Shown here piece by piece: positions 33,487-46,595 of a stretch of 64,000 bases of DNA (position 1 is its first letter; each line of letters starts with the position of its first letter). The translations under genes and the position numbers were made by a program. Origin of the DNA: Fulvia fulva (lineage: Eukaryota; Ascomycota; Dothideomycetes; Mycosphaerellales; Mycosphaerellaceae); assembly GCF_020509005.1 (NCBI RefSeq), contig NC_063014.1, positions 5,890,001 to 5,954,000 of the forward strand, read 5' to 3'. The notes under the pieces were generated by a model. That model saw only the letters and a program-made list of their open reading frames with translations, was not told where the DNA came from and made no database searches.

Positions 33487-34500
33487 TGTCGCACGCCTGT
33501 ACTGTTCAATCCCTATCCCATCGATGTATGTCAACACGCAAACACGCGATAAGCCACCCAGCCAAATCACCAGCCAAGATCCTTCCCCATAAACGAGTAC
33601 GCCCGTACGAGTCGTGTGGTGGTACTGTAACTCCACAAAGATACGTACGTGAGAGAGTGCGAACCTCCTCCGGAGATGAGCCATGATCAGGTCAATCCAG
33701 GAACCTGGCACGTATAACAGCCCGATCCCTGTAGAACTTCCCCGTCTGTGTACAGTAATACGCGGAGATTGCCAGGATCAGCTGGGTCAGCCTTCTCGTT
33801 CGCGCGACTATCCTGGAAAGGTTCGCATCGATAGCACTGCTTTGGGATGTCGAGCGCCTCACCACTTCCCCGGACCCCAGCTGGCCGAAGGGCCCCCAGC
33901 CAATTGCCGACAATTTGATTGAGCTTTGCCATTACAACTTCACCTTGCACCTCGAAGACCCCTTAGCATCTATCTTTTCCGCGCACTCGAGCCGGCAACG
34001 AGTGCGAGGGGGGGGGGCCCTCACGAGGCAGGGGTAGGGGCCCCGCCGATGTGCCCTCCCCGAGGCGCAACGGCGACGTGCAAGATAGTCAACATTGATG
34101 AAATCTGATGGGCAATTGATTGGCAACTGGGGGCCTGTCGGCTAACTGGGGGTCGGGGAAGTGGAGAGGTGTCGAGGGGGTTGGTAGTGGTTGTTCGGGC
34201 CCGAGAGCACCACTGCGTACGCATATGATCCGCTCCATAGGGAGGGGGATGTTCTGAACGGTTTTCTTGAATCTGGGCCTAACTTTGGCTTATGCTATGC
34301 GTGTGTCTCTCACTAGTGTACACTATCTGCCGCCACCAACGAGTGCTGGTGGTTGGGTATCTCGTGGTCGTAAGCCCTTCTCACGGCCGTAATGCTTCGC
34401 GCGCCAACCTCCTTCCATGCCGATCCCTCCAATGCGCCAAACCCCTGAATGAACAACGATGCTGTAATACCGGCGGCCGGGGTAAATGCGTGCAAGAGCA
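33487..34500. other. 1-kb intergenic region with a G10 run
   Basis: No gene supported. There is a run of ten G at 34008-34017 inside a GC-rich stretch. It holds the promoter of the membrane-protein gene and the 3' flank of the kinase gene. Confidence 0.5.
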
Positions 34501-37500
34501 TCAAGCTGCAGAGTCATCGTTCTGAGTGCTTGTAACACTAGACGGCGAACGAGGCTCAGGCTTGCGAGGTTTGCGACGGACAGTCAAGTCCAGACCTTCA
34601 ACTTCATCGCCTTCATCCTCCTCCTTCATACTCTCGAACCCGCTCTCATTGTCAGAGATCAGATCGTCATCGTCGTCGCCATCTATGTTGGCATACTGCC
34701 GCAAAGCGCGCCATGAACCGCTAATCGCACCATCCAGATCTCGCAGACTGCGCTCAAACTGGTCGATAAGCATTTGTGGGTCAGCATCTTCTGCCAGAGC
34801 GTCCGTATGAAGAGATTCGATGACTGGAAACTCGATCTCAGGTACTGGAAGTTCGGTCCCAAATGAATCAGTGGCGCTGAGTGGATTCCCGTTGAAAGAG
34901 AGAGGTTCAATAGAAGGCATAGGGTCTTCCAAGTGTGGTAGGTCGTTCATAGCTGACATGTACTCTGGACTTGTGTCGTATCCATTGAAGCTCGAGAAGT
35001 CCGGCCAAGGGTTTGAATCATCCGGTGAGAATCCAATGTCTGCGCCGAATGGCAGAGACGGGCGACGATCGTCAACGCCACCGTTAGAGGACAGAAAGTG
35101 TTCCGGGTCCGTCTCAGTGCTTGACAAGCTTGTTCCACGGGAATGCATTTGCATTGTTTTGTGGCTGTGCCTCTTGATAGGCCCGCCTTCCGATGTCCAC
35201 TGCTTGTGATATGAAAAGCGGTTGCGATCACTCTCGTTCTGAATCGGGTCGTCTTCGAGATCGAAGGGATTGCCCGAGGTCATGTCAGTCATCGTCGACC
35301 CGGCTGTCGAGCTTGCCGTCGAAGGCCGTATGATGTCTGCAGGGTCATGTAAGCGGATAGGAGGGTCAACGAGGCCCATATCCAGGTCAATCATCGAAGA
35401 CACCGAGCTACGCAGGGGAGAAGGATCTAATGAACCCATGCTATGCGAATAGTCGCCGCCGCCGAAGTGGCCTATGGGCTCTGTCGTAGAGTGCTTCAGT
35501 CCGGGCCGGAAGCCAGGTGGCAAGTCATCACTGGCAGGAAATGGTGGTGGCCCGAATGAGATATCATCCTCATCAGCCTGTACTGGCTCCGCAGTCGAGA
35601 AAGACCAGTCCATAGTGCCACGCTTCGTTTGTGGAGCCAATGGTCGAAGAACTGGAGCAGGTTCTGCAGCAGGGGGGAATGTCCAGGCCATAGTGTCGCG
35701 TTTGCTCGAATCGCTAGCCTGACCATATTGGTACTCTTCATCTTCATCATCGTCGTGATGTCGCGATGCCGGCTTCACCGTGTCTTCGTTGATGGCATCC
35801 ATGTGTAGGGCAAACGTGGAAGTGGCTGTACCCCCATGGTCGGCTGCATCCAGGTCGATCTCGATCATGCTTTCCCTAGTTGGAGCATTACTAGTGAAAT
35901 TCCGCAGTGGCAGGTCTGATGGTGGTGACGGGCTGGGTTCCTCAACTGGTGTGGCAATCTGGTAGCCAACATTCTGGTCAAAGATTGGCGCCAGCGACTT
36001 TTCGCCTCTTGTTGCAGACTTATCGACCCACTCTCTCTTGATGCGTTCAGCTACGCTGAGGTTGGTGGTACTCAATGGCGGCAGCCTGGATCCAGCCTGA
36101 GCTTCTGCCGCTTCCAATCCAAGAGGTTCAGTCACAATCGGCATCTGACTAAACCTTCTGTCAAAGTCCTCCGATGTGCTGAAGTTCCAGCCGTCCAACG
36201 GGTCCACATCTTCCACTATCGGCGCATCCTCGCCTTCGAGCTGAATCTTGGGATCCGTGGGTCCGGCGATCCATAGCGATGTACGAGAGCCACCGCCGTG
36301 TTCCCACATCTTGAAGCGCTCCACTAAACGAATGAGACCGCTAGTCGGGTACTTCTCGCTTGTGTTGAAAATCGCGGGGTGCTCAAGAACGTCCTTTGCA
36401 GTAGGTCGCGCTTTGGCATCAAGGTTGAGGCAGAACGAAATGAGGTCTCGTAGATCGGGAGAGTACTCTTCGCTCTCGAGGCGGGGAGGGCCCGACAGCT
36501 TGAGCATATCGCCCAAGCTATCAACGGCTACCTTCGTGTTTGGTGGCGCTCCGGTTGCCATCTCGAAGATTGTGATACCAAACGACCAGATATCGACCTC
36601 AGTGCCATATCCCACTTCCAAGGTGCTATTGTCAAGTTTGAGAAGCATCTCTTGCGGCATCCAGTGCGGCGTACCAATGACGGTCTTGCGTTTGGCGTTG
36701 CTGTCTTCGAGGTTTCCCACGATGCCAAAATCTCCCAGCTGAATCTCGCCATCTTCTGTGATGTACACGTTGGCGCACTTGATGTCGCGGTGTATGATGT
36801 GAAGATCATGCATTCCTTTCAGAGCCATTGCGAGTTCTCGGGCAATTGCAATAATGTAGTGCTCCGGTAGCCCAGCGGGTCTACCATTCTTCTCGAAAGG
36901 TCGCATCAAAGTTCGCACACTGCCACCAGTGCAATAGTCGGCAATGATCCAGAGCTGAGAATGCAGATCAAAGGCATCGTGTATCACATTCACGTTTGGG
37001 ACATTGTTATCCCTCAGCTGCTTCAGCACGCTGACCTCGTTTCTGAAATCCTTGATGTTCGCATCCCGCGGATTTTGAATCGCATAGTTGGCGTCCCAGT
37101 CCAGGTCATCAATATTACTAATCTTGATGGCTACCAGATTGCCGTTGCGCTTATCTCTGCATTTGTAGACGCGCCCATAAGCGCCTTTACCAATGAGCTC
37201 AAGGAACTCGTATGGGGGCACGGATGTGTTTGAGCGTTCAGCATTGCGCACGATGGTCTCGTACATGTCTTTTGCATCTTTGACCCTACGCGTCTTTTCT
37301 TGCAGGTCGGCCATAATGCGCGAGCCTGGATCGAGTCGTGAAGCGTCCATGATGATGTCGACACCAGAGTCGTGCCGAACAACGCGATGCTCCGAGACCG
37401 AGCTGAGTCGAGGATGGAACCTTGCGCGGATGGTGTTCTCCGATGCGTCTTGGGCACGTGTATTGTCGTGTCGAATAAATTGTTCGAAGGTGAGCCTGAC

Positions 37501-38258
37501 TTCCGGCGAGGAAGATTCTTCCTCTTCCGAGGACTCTTGATCGTCGTCTACCTTGGAAGCTTCCGCAAGACCCCAAAAGTTACTGAGCTTCTTCGTTCCC
37601 TCTTTGTCGAGCAGGTTGGCTTGTTTTGGCTTGTTCGCACGACGATCTCCTTTCGCGATCTTTTGAGCTCGACGTCTGCCAAACTTGGATCGAATGTCAG
37701 GAATGAGAATCAACTCATTCACCCCTGCAAAGGAGTCAGCAGTGATCACTTCCCAAACTCCGGTTCAATCTGCAAGGCTCGCTGATCCGGAGAAACAAAT
37801 CCAGGCCGCTGGCATGGGAAAAGCAGATGCTGGAGCAGATACTAGGCCATACACATGCTCATATCGCAGGTGATGCGCAGTCGCAATGACTATCGGAGTA
37901 GGGTGTGAAGTCACTTACAGCCTCTGATCGAAATGCGACTCTCTGTACGCGTGCGGAGGAGCGGTGACTGTACGTTGCTCCACAGCGGAGTAGACAAGCC
38001 GCTGGCACCAAAGCTGCCTTGTACGCTGGCCGGTGAAGTCAGGACTTGCGAGTCGTACCGATAATGGCCGAAGCTGCTGCCAAAGCTTCCAGATGCACCT
38101 GTATTGAAAGAGTGAGTAGCTTGGTCATCGCTGGTTGGGTCGGAGGTGTTGGTATTGATGCGTGCCAGTGACGGCGTCGCCCTGCCTGACGACACCTTAC
38201 TGTCGTGCCGCACACGGGCGGCGGACGGTGTGTTCGCAATTGGGCACGCGAACGACAT
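34501..38258 (-). CDS. Ste20-type serine/threonine protein kinase
   Basis: Two exons, 38258-37919 and 37724-34501, joined across a 194-base intron with a textbook GCTGAC branch and CTTTGCAG end, give 1,187 residues. The N-terminal ~285 residues are disordered. The kinase domain spans about 285-560. It has the GKGAYGRVY loop, VAIKI, the HRDIKCANV catalytic loop, a DFG and an activation loop ending in GTPHWMPQE. Most Ste20 kinases have an APE motif there; here it reads PQE, with the glutamate kept. A long acidic, Ser/Pro-rich tail follows, with repeated TMAW/TMDWSF segments. Such kinases act in polarity and septation signalling in fungi; the exact subgroup is not settled from sequence alone. 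Confidence 0.9.
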
Positions 38259-39104
38259 CGTTGCGGGTGGTGTGTTTGGGTGCACGTGAGGATGGGTGAA
38301 GTTGAGGTTGAAGGAGGGGTGGGTGTATTCAAGCGGGACTGCACGACTTACCCGATCGACCACCGCGCGCGCTCAACCAGGCGCGCTAACCTTATACTCC
38401 GTCGTCTCAGTTGCTCGCAAGATCTCTCGACGTTGATGGAGGTGCATAGTAATCCTTCCTCGCCACAATCTGGCCTTATTGAGTCTGTACTCGTTGGGAA
38501 GGTGCCATCCACAGGCTCACAACACTTCAGCTCAATGTCATCAAGATGAAAGGGACTTCAATGCACTTTGTAACTCCTCAAACTCCCGTGCCACGACCAG
38601 ATATGTCGATGTTACAATGTACGCTCTTGCTCGACTGAGGTCGAATTGCGCACAGACTTTGCGGGTATGCCGCCGCTAGCCACTAGCGTGCCAGAACCCT
38701 TGTCGCACGACTCACGTGGCTTTTCAGCATTGGCACAACAACAAAACACAAAGACATCGATAGCTAGCTATTGAGACCCCTTGACCATAGACTTCTAGTG
38801 CAAGACGGCCGAAGAGCGTGTAGTGGATCGTTCATCTCAAAGATCTGGTCGATGTAATCTGTCGTTGTGTCAATCTTAGCAACCGTCGCTAACTACTATT
38901 CCATGCCGCAAGGGTATCGTTCTACTGCCACAGTCCAATCGAAGCGCCAACGAGCATGCACAACTGCGACACTCCCGTCAAGCGGCTCGGTCGACGCGTT
39001 ATCGTGATGCATTAGCTGAGGATAGAATGTTCCCAAGCCACGAGTGGGACTTTGGCCATCTCAGATATCGAGGTGGATGACCCGCGATGGCTTGCAGACA
39101 ATCT
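38259..39104. promoter_or_regulatory. Kinase promoter region
   Basis: About 850 bases between the kinase start and the LMBD1 stop, with the promoter and 5' leader of the kinase gene. No coding signal recognised. Confidence 0.45.
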
Positions 39105-40983
39105 CTAGTCGTCCTCCGCAGCTCCGTCGCGATTACTCACAGCACCATAGTCAGATCTGCGAACACCTGTAGGTTTTCAGTTTTGCGTTTCGGAGTTCAT
39201 GTTCAAAGCGTGCACTCACCCTTGGGTCTTCCGGTGATGTCTTGCCAAGTTGCACCGAATCTCCGTCCAGTACTGGCCAGCAGACCTTCCTCTTCTTCCT
39301 CACGCAGATCGTCATCGAGTTGTTCTTCATCCAGCTTCGGCACTCTGAAGAGAGTGACAATAAAGACGATGATGAAGATGCCCAAGAAGGCAAATTGCGC
39401 GTAAAAGTCGACCACACCAAAGTATGGGAAGTTGGCCGTAATGCGGTTCAAGAAAGTGCTGATCACTGTTGGCGTGCAGACCATCTTCGCAACTGGGTTG
39501 TCAGTACGCTCAGAGCATGGTCTGATCGCCTTGTGGTGCTTGCTGCAGTCTGGCTGGAGATCAGGAGTGTGCGAAGGCCGGTCGCAGAACGTTTGAGGAC
39601 CGAACGTCGCATACGTCGGCGCAACGACCATCGCCAAGCTGTAGTTCAACGCCAGAACCATAAGCGTGAGTAGCACAGTGGCCATGAGCATGGCATTTGG
39701 AGTCGTATGCCCTTTCCTGATCTTGAACAAGGTGACCCAGAGGATGCGAATGCCAATTGTAGCCAGGCCGACCACTGTTGCGCCGAAGAATAGCAGCGTG
39801 AGGAGCAAGAAGATGATGTAGTCGATTGGAAAGACTCGGGCCGCATGTGTGAGTAGCGCATTGACGGGCTGGAAGATCTTCGTCTTGCCGAGCAGGTAGC
39901 CGCATGAGACACCGCACACTGAGTTCTTGATCTTGTCAACCATCGTGATGAGCATGCTAGCGAAGATGATGAGCGTGATGACTCCAATCAGCAGACCAAA
40001 GATCAGCTTGAGTGGACGGAAGATCGCTTCCAGCTTCAGCCAGACACGAATGAAGAAGTTGGCACCTTCACCAGAGTTCTCAGATGCGAGTCGTTCGCGA
40101 CGCCTCAGTGTGCGCTCCTCGCGGTTCAGAGCCTCCAGTTCGCGGCGATCACGGGGATCGAGGCCACCTTCACGACCCTCTCCCCGTAACTCAAGCTGCC
40201 TCTGGCGTTCCTGGTTCTGGGCCAGCTGGCTGGATGTGTTCTCAGCAAGCTGAGGTGCTGACACTCTCGGGGCAGATTTGATCAGGGACACTGGAAGTAG
40301 AGCAAGACCGGGTGCCGTGTAAAGGCAGTAAAGAATGGTGCCCACAAGCATGAGCACACCAATTGAGAAAGTCAAGGCCCGTTCACCGTCTGTAATGTTT
40401 CGTCAGTATTGGGTTCCCACAAGCAGGACCACACACACGTACGGTTCTCGGTCAGCAAGTCCTTGAAGTAATCCAGATCTTTGTGCTCGTCTCTTGCTTT
40501 CTTGGCTACTGGCACGAAGAAGCCGACCAAGAACAGAATGACACAAAGCAGCAGGAAGCTGAATGTCCACTTGAAAGCACTCCATAACCTGTCCGCGACA
40601 GTCTGTTGTCCCTCATCGTAAGCCTCGTAGTAGAAGTATGTAAAAGGTACGACCAGTAGGCAAAGCACGGCGTCGAGGCTGTACAGTGTGTAGTAAACGA
40701 TCTTGAGCGTGTGGATTGTGTCGTCGACTTTGTCTGGTGTCGCCCAATCCTTCTTCCTTCCCAGCTTCCGTGCAGTCGTCGACGAGACTAGCGCAATGTC
40801 GACTGGCATCAACAGCACAGTCGCCAGCAGCGCCAGAACAGTGATCCAGCATATTATCGTAACTGCCACGGTTCGCTCGCCGGGCTTCTGGTAGACGAAG
40901 ACGAAGATGGCGGATATGAAGAAGATGATGGCTAGGCAGACGGCGTACGTCACCCAGATGAGGGAGGTCTCGATGAGCGCCAT
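39105..40983 (-). CDS. LMBD1/LMBR1-family membrane protein (cobalamin transporter-like)
   Basis: Three exons, 40983-40443, 40389-39220 and 39166-39105, give 590 residues; the intron ends are GTACGT...TACAG and GTGAGT...TACAG. About nine hydrophobic segments. The LMBR1 signature is clear in the first exon, where the ER-exposed loop includes [10 protein letters not shown]. The join between exons 1 and 2 gives LTENHGERALTF, and exon 2 holds a long charged middle loop ([17 protein letters not shown]). The last exon adds 20 residues ending in GAAEDD. The human relative LMBD1 moves cobalamin out of lysosomes. Most fungi do not use cobalamin, so the substrate here is open. Start chosen at the second Met of a MetMet pair. 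Confidence 0.88.
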
Positions 40984-41455
40984 CAAGTCGGTGTCTGCTC
41001 TCTGGGAAAGCTGCGGCCTCTCTTGCTCTCGAGTTGTTTCGCAAGCGCCGGAGCTTGAGCCGGTGGTGTTGTTGGTTGTGGTGTTTCAGAATGTGGCTTC
41101 GACGCCTACATGTACTTTGTACTTTCCTCACAGCACGACTTCCAGCTGCACAGCGACTTCCTCTCCTACACCTGCTCTTTCCACCAGGCAGCAATCGGCA
41201 GAAGGAACGAAGGAAGAAAGAGGAGTCGCCGGCCAAAACCAAGGCACAGTCCCTCTTTCCCAGAAGAGGAGCTTGCGAACAAGGTTGCATCGTCATCGCG
41301 GAGCCGTGCCACCCCTGCACGCGTTCTAGCGCGAATGACCCGGAGCTGTGGACTCGTGGATGGTCAAGAGATGCAACTGCCAACAACAATCCGGCGCATG
41401 TGAAATTACCGGCCATTGACAGCAACAGTGATGAAGAGGAGGAAGACACACCACA
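40984..41455. promoter_or_regulatory. Shared divergent promoter of the LMBD1-like gene and CFT1
   Basis: About 470 bases between outward-facing starts. No clear TATA box. The right part is rich in GA and AG runs near CFT1. Confidence 0.5.
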
Positions 41456-44400
41456 ATGCAGTGCTATACTGAGCTCCTACCGCCTACTGCCGTCACCCAC
41501 GCGCTCTCCCTCCCATTCCTGAATGCAGGTGCGAACAATCTCATAGTCGCAAAGACATCCTTGCTGCAGGTCTTCAATGTCGCGACCTTTGATGGACGCG
41601 ATAAGCTGGTGCTTGTCGGGGAGTATTCACTATCGGGCACGATCACGAATCTCGCGCGGGTGAAGTTACCAGATACCAAGGCAGGAGGCGATGCGCTGCT
41701 TCTGGCCTTCAAGGATGCGAAACTGAGCTTGATCGAATGGGACCAGGAGAATCACCGCATCAGCACGATCAGCATACACTACTATGAAGGTGACAATGTC
41801 GTCAGCCAGCCCTTTGGACCGAGTCTCGCCGACTGCGAGAATATCCTGACAGTGGACCCAAACTGGAGATGCGCGGCGTTGAAGTTTGGGACGAGGCAGC
41901 TGGCAGTGTTGCCCTTCAGGCAGCCGGATGATGAGCTGGGAGTGGAAGAGGATGAAGATGCAGAGCCCGCGTCAGCCACAGTGAAGAGGACAGAATCGAT
42001 CGCGCAGAACGTCAATGGGGTAGTGGAGCAGACACCGTACAAGGCATCCTTTGTGCTTGCTCTAAGCACCTTACTGGAGGACATACGATACACTGTGGAT
42101 TTGGCATTTCTATATGGCTACCGCGAGTCTACGCTTGGAATACTGTCGTCCAGCGTTCAGCGATCGAGCGCATTGCTGAATGTGCGCAGGGATGTCCTCG
42201 AGTATCGCATGTTCAAACTCGAGTTGGAACAAGGCGAGTCCACAGAGCTGCAGGTCGTCAAGCAACTGCCCAACAGTCTTTGGAAGGTCGTATGTCTGCC
42301 AGCACCTGTGGGTGGTGCGCTTCTGATAGGTACAAACTCTTTTGTGCACGTTGACCAGAACGCCAAAGTCAATTCCGTCGCTGTCAACGAGTTTGCCAAG
42401 CTGGAGAGTGATCGTGGAATGGAGGATCAGTCAGACCTGAACCTCAAACTTGAAGGATGCAGCGTAGAAGTTCTGGATGCCGAGAGCCGTCAATTGCTGG
42501 TCGTACTACACGACGGTTCGCTCGTGACTATATACTTCCAACTAAGTGGCCGTAGTATACAAGGTCTGAAGGTTTCGAGAGTCGCTTCCGAAAGCGGAGG
42601 TGATCTTATCAAAGCGGCGCCATCATGCGTGGCAAGAGTGGACGATAACAAGGTGTTCGTTGGAAGTGAGGATGGAGCGTCTTCCTTGGTCCGATGGAGC
42701 CGACATACCACTGGTCTGAGTAAGAAGCGATCGCATGGTCAGATGCTGGGACAAACTGGCGACGAGGAGGAGGAAGAGGTGGTCGAGGATGACGACGATG
42801 ATCTATACGATGCCGCGCCCGAGTCGAAGAAGCGTGCTACTTCCACGGATGGCGTCGTGGAAACGGCCCCAAGTTTTCAGATTCAAGACGAGCTAGACTC
42901 CCTCGGGCCCATCAACGACATATGCCTTGGCAGGTCAGGCGAAGCACAAGCAGACCGGCTTCAATTGATGCTAGGTACCGGTCGAGGCAGAAGCAGTCGA
43001 GTATCGTGCCTCAACCGCGATATCGTCCCTATAAGTGCTCGAAAGAGTGCTCTCGGTACCGCCAAGAGCGCATGGGCTGTTCATGCGAAACGCGACGATC
43101 CTGAAGAAGATGGCTACGATAATCTTCTATTCGCTTACGACGGGCAAGACACGAAGATATACGATGTTGATGAGGTCGGTTATATGGAGCGCACGGCACA
43201 AGAGTTCGAACACGAGGGTGAAACCATCGATGTCCAAACATTAGCCAAGGATACCATAATCGTACAGTGTCGAAGATCGGAGATTCGGACCTACGACGCA
43301 GACTTAGCGTTGAGCCAAATCATACCTATGGTCGACGAGGAAACAGACGAAGAGTACGGAATTGTACATCTTTCATTCTGCGACCCATACCTGCTTGTCA
43401 TCCGTGACGATAGCAGCGTCCAGGTCCTGCAGGTGCAAGGGAAGGAGATTGAACCCCTGGAAGGGGAGGGAGACATCGCAGAGAAGAAATGGCTAAGTGG
43501 GTCGATTCATGCTGGTAGCCTTACCAAAGATGAACCAGTCCTCTTCCTGCTCAGCGCCCAAGGCAGCATGCACATTTTCAGTCTGCCAACTCTCGAGCCA
43601 GTGTATCACGCCCCTGCACTGCCACACTTGCCGCCTGTGTTGTCTTCAGACATGCCGCAACGGCGCGCTGGGCCTAGAGAAGCTCTTACTGAGCTTCTCG
43701 TGGTCGAGTTGGGCACGAACGGTGTTGACATGCCGTACGTGCTCGCAAGGACGGCTCTGGACGACCTCGTGCTCTACGAACCCTTCCATCATCCAGCAAC
43801 GGCATCAGTGGACGCCTGGTACACCAATCTCCGCTTCAGTAAAGTGCCGATCACTTACATACCAAAGTACAATGAAGCGATAGCCCAAGAGGAGTCAACG
43901 CGGCCGCCGCCACTCCGATGCATCGAAATCGGTGCGTACAACGCGGTCACGATACCAGGATCACCGCCTCTCCTACTGGTGAAAGAAGCCTCGAGCCTAC
44001 CAAGAGTGCTAGAAGTCAAAATTACAAACGAGACGAATCACGTCGCCAGCCTCTTGCCTATACACCTCGATCACTGCAAAATGGGATTCGCGGCGTTAGG
44101 TGTCGATGGGTCGCTCGAAGAGTACCATCTGCCGTTGTCGACTTGGTATGGCACCGGGTGGAGCGTGCAGCAAGTGGACTTAGGCCCTGACGATCTCGAG
44201 GTCCGCCATTTGGCGTATCATGAGAACAGAGGGGTGTACGTTGTGGCAACGTGTAAGGATGTCGACTTTTACTTTGCGGAGGATGATCACCGGCATCTAG
44301 GACAATCTGGTGGAGGACAAGATGGTAAGTCCTGACTCTTTCACAGGCATAATTTGGTTCTCACGGCTAATAAACCGCAGATATCGCACTCCGACCACAG

Positions 44401-45552
44401 GTGAAGCAATACAGCATCCATACTGTCTCCTCCAAAACCCATCGCATCATCGGCAGCTACGACATGCCATACCTCGAAGCCATCACAGCGCTCAAAGTCA
44501 TGCCTCTCGAGGTCTCCGAGCTCACACACGACAACGAGCTCCGCATCCTGATCAGCACAGCTGCAATGCGTGGTGAAGACATGCCAGCAAAAGGCGCCAT
44601 CATGGTCTTCAACCTGATCGACGTAGTCCCAGAGCCTGACAGCCCTGAGAGTGGCATACAACTACATCTCGACGCCAGGGAGGAGACCAAGGGAGCCATC
44701 ACAGCCCTTGCTCCCTTCCCTGGTGGCTTCGTGGGAACGGGACAAGGTCAGAAGATCATGATCCGCGGCCTTAAGGAGGATGGAACATGTTTGCCTGTCG
44801 CGTTTCTCGATGCACAATGCCATACAACCACCATGAAGACGCTCGGCAAGTCAGGCATGTGGCTTGCCGGCGATGCCTGGAAGGGTCTCTGGTTCGGCGG
44901 CTTCACAGAAGAACCTTACAAACTGACTGTCTTGGGCAAGGCGCCGAAGACGCAGATGGAAGTGGTGGCGGCGGATTTCCTGCCGTTCGACGGTGCACTT
45001 TACATCCTCATCGTTGATGCAGATATGGATTTGCATGTCCTGCAGTATGACCCGGAAAACCCGAAGTCGCAGAACGGCATGAGATTGTTGCACAGGAGCA
45101 CCTTCCACCTGGGCCATTTCGCCACGAACATGATGCTACTGCCAAGCTCTCTCAATCCTTTCGGCGAGAACCAAACTTTCACCAACGGGGACACAGGAGA
45201 TGCGCCAGGAGAGTCATCACCACTCTTCCATGTCCTGACCACCTCACTCACCGGGTCTATTGGGATGATTACACCACTGGATGAGTCGTCGTATCGACGT
45301 CTGTCAGCGCTGCAGACTCACCTTACAACGATCCTGGAACATCCCGCTTCGCTGAACCCGCGTGCGTATCGTGCGATTGAGAGTGAGAGTTTTGGAGGAG
45401 CAAGAGGTGTGGTGGATGGGAATATCGTCAGGAGGATCAATGAGCTGGGCGCAGCGAGGAGAGCTGATGTGCTGGGGAGGGCGGGCGCGGATAACTGGAG
45501 TATACGGAGTGATTTGGAAGTTGTTGGGGGTGGTGGGTTGGGTTATCTCTAG
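41456..45552 (+). CDS. CFT1: Cleavage and polyadenylation specificity factor large subunit (CPSF160/Cft1)
   Basis: Exon 1 is 41456-44324 and exon 2 is 44381-45552. The 56-base intron (GTAAGT...CGCAG) lets the codon for Asp in GGGQDD span the join, giving 1,346 residues. The N-terminus MQCYTELLPPTAVTHAL is typical of fungal Cft1. The protein is made of seven-blade beta-propeller repeats and ends in a CPSF-A domain (from about residue 1000: FVGTGQGQKIMIR, then FLDAQ). An acidic, low-complexity loop (EEEEVVEDDDDD) sits near residue 440. It is the scaffold of the mRNA 3'-end processing complex and carries Yth1 and other subunits. YTH1, its partner, is 20 kb upstream in this window. Confidence 0.95.
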
Positions 45553-45644
45553 GACTGCTTGAGCACAGAAAGTCACTTCGGCTTACAACGCCAAAAACCG
45601 CTTCGCTATTCAATCCTCAACAGCGTGGGAGCTTGTCCTCGCTG

Positions 45645-46423
45645 TTAAGTGTAGACTCGAGGTGGAAGAATTCGCACAAGGTGGAAGAATCCGCCTTTCA
45701 TGCCAATGCTACCCATCTGCGAACCCTCTCGCACAAGTGTCTGCCACAATCTGAGTCTTGGATGGGCTTCCTCGGTGGCTCGAATCCAACTCTGAATGCG
45801 CTCTTGCATCCACTTCGCGTCTTCCTCTATCAACGCATTTGCGGCCTTGATTTCCTGCTCTCTCACGCGCCATGGACGATAATTAGCGGCGTCGAATCCA
45901 GGTAGTCTGGTAGCAGTGACCTGGATCTGAGCATCTAATCCCTTGAAAGATATCCTGAAAGCCACCGGAACCGCATAGGGTCTCGCTCGACCATCTACCG
46001 CGGGCAGGTGCTTCCGACACAGACCGACCACCTCAATCCGATTAATGAATACAACATTGTCGCCAAGGCCGTCGAGCCAGCGGATCGTCTTGCGGTGGGC
46101 GGGGGCGGTATCGAATCGCACGGCGAATGTGTTGGAGGTGTAGAACATCTCGCGGGTTTCGGCCCTGATCTGGTCATGGTGGTGGTCAGTCTAACCTCCT
46201 GTCTGCTCTTTCTGCGCTTTACTACCTGGCGACACACTTGTGTCACAGCCAATGCGATCTTGAGGGAGGAGCCATATGGTGGTGCACCGTATAGTACGAT
46301 CGGGAGACAGTGAAGTGGCGCGCCATAATCTATGGCAAACTCCCAGATTCGGTTCCTCAGCTCTGCTGGCAGTGCTAGTAGATGACACGCCACTCTGTCT
46401 GGTCTCGAGTGGTTGGGCGCCAT
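45645..46423 (-). CDS. 2EXR-domain protein, copy 1
   Basis: Exons 46423-46226 and 46169-45645, with a 56-base intron (GTAGTA...CCAG), give 240 residues. The start of the 2EXR pattern (LPAELRNRIWEFAI) lies at about residues 18-31, an F-box-like short motif. A TREMFYTSNTFAVRFD stretch begins exon 2, as in many fungal proteins of this class. The C-terminal part is helical. The family function is unknown in fungi. It is paired with a second 2EXR gene directly upstream, in the same direction. Confidence 0.75.
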
Positions 46424-46595
46424 GCTGTCGTCTCGGTGTTGGCGAGATGTTGGCGAGAAGGAAGGGGTCGCACAATGGTGGGAAAGTAATGATCTTGCAT
46501 CCAAGAAGTAAGCAAACGCTAATGCCGATCTTCACATGCAGGGTCCAAAACGCCTGTCGGATCCCTGTTGCTTCTGAACATCACCGCTGGCTGGT

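Noticed and set aside
33687..33950. An 87-residue minus-strand frame
   Set aside because: No family resemblance and no clear join to the membrane-protein gene downstream.
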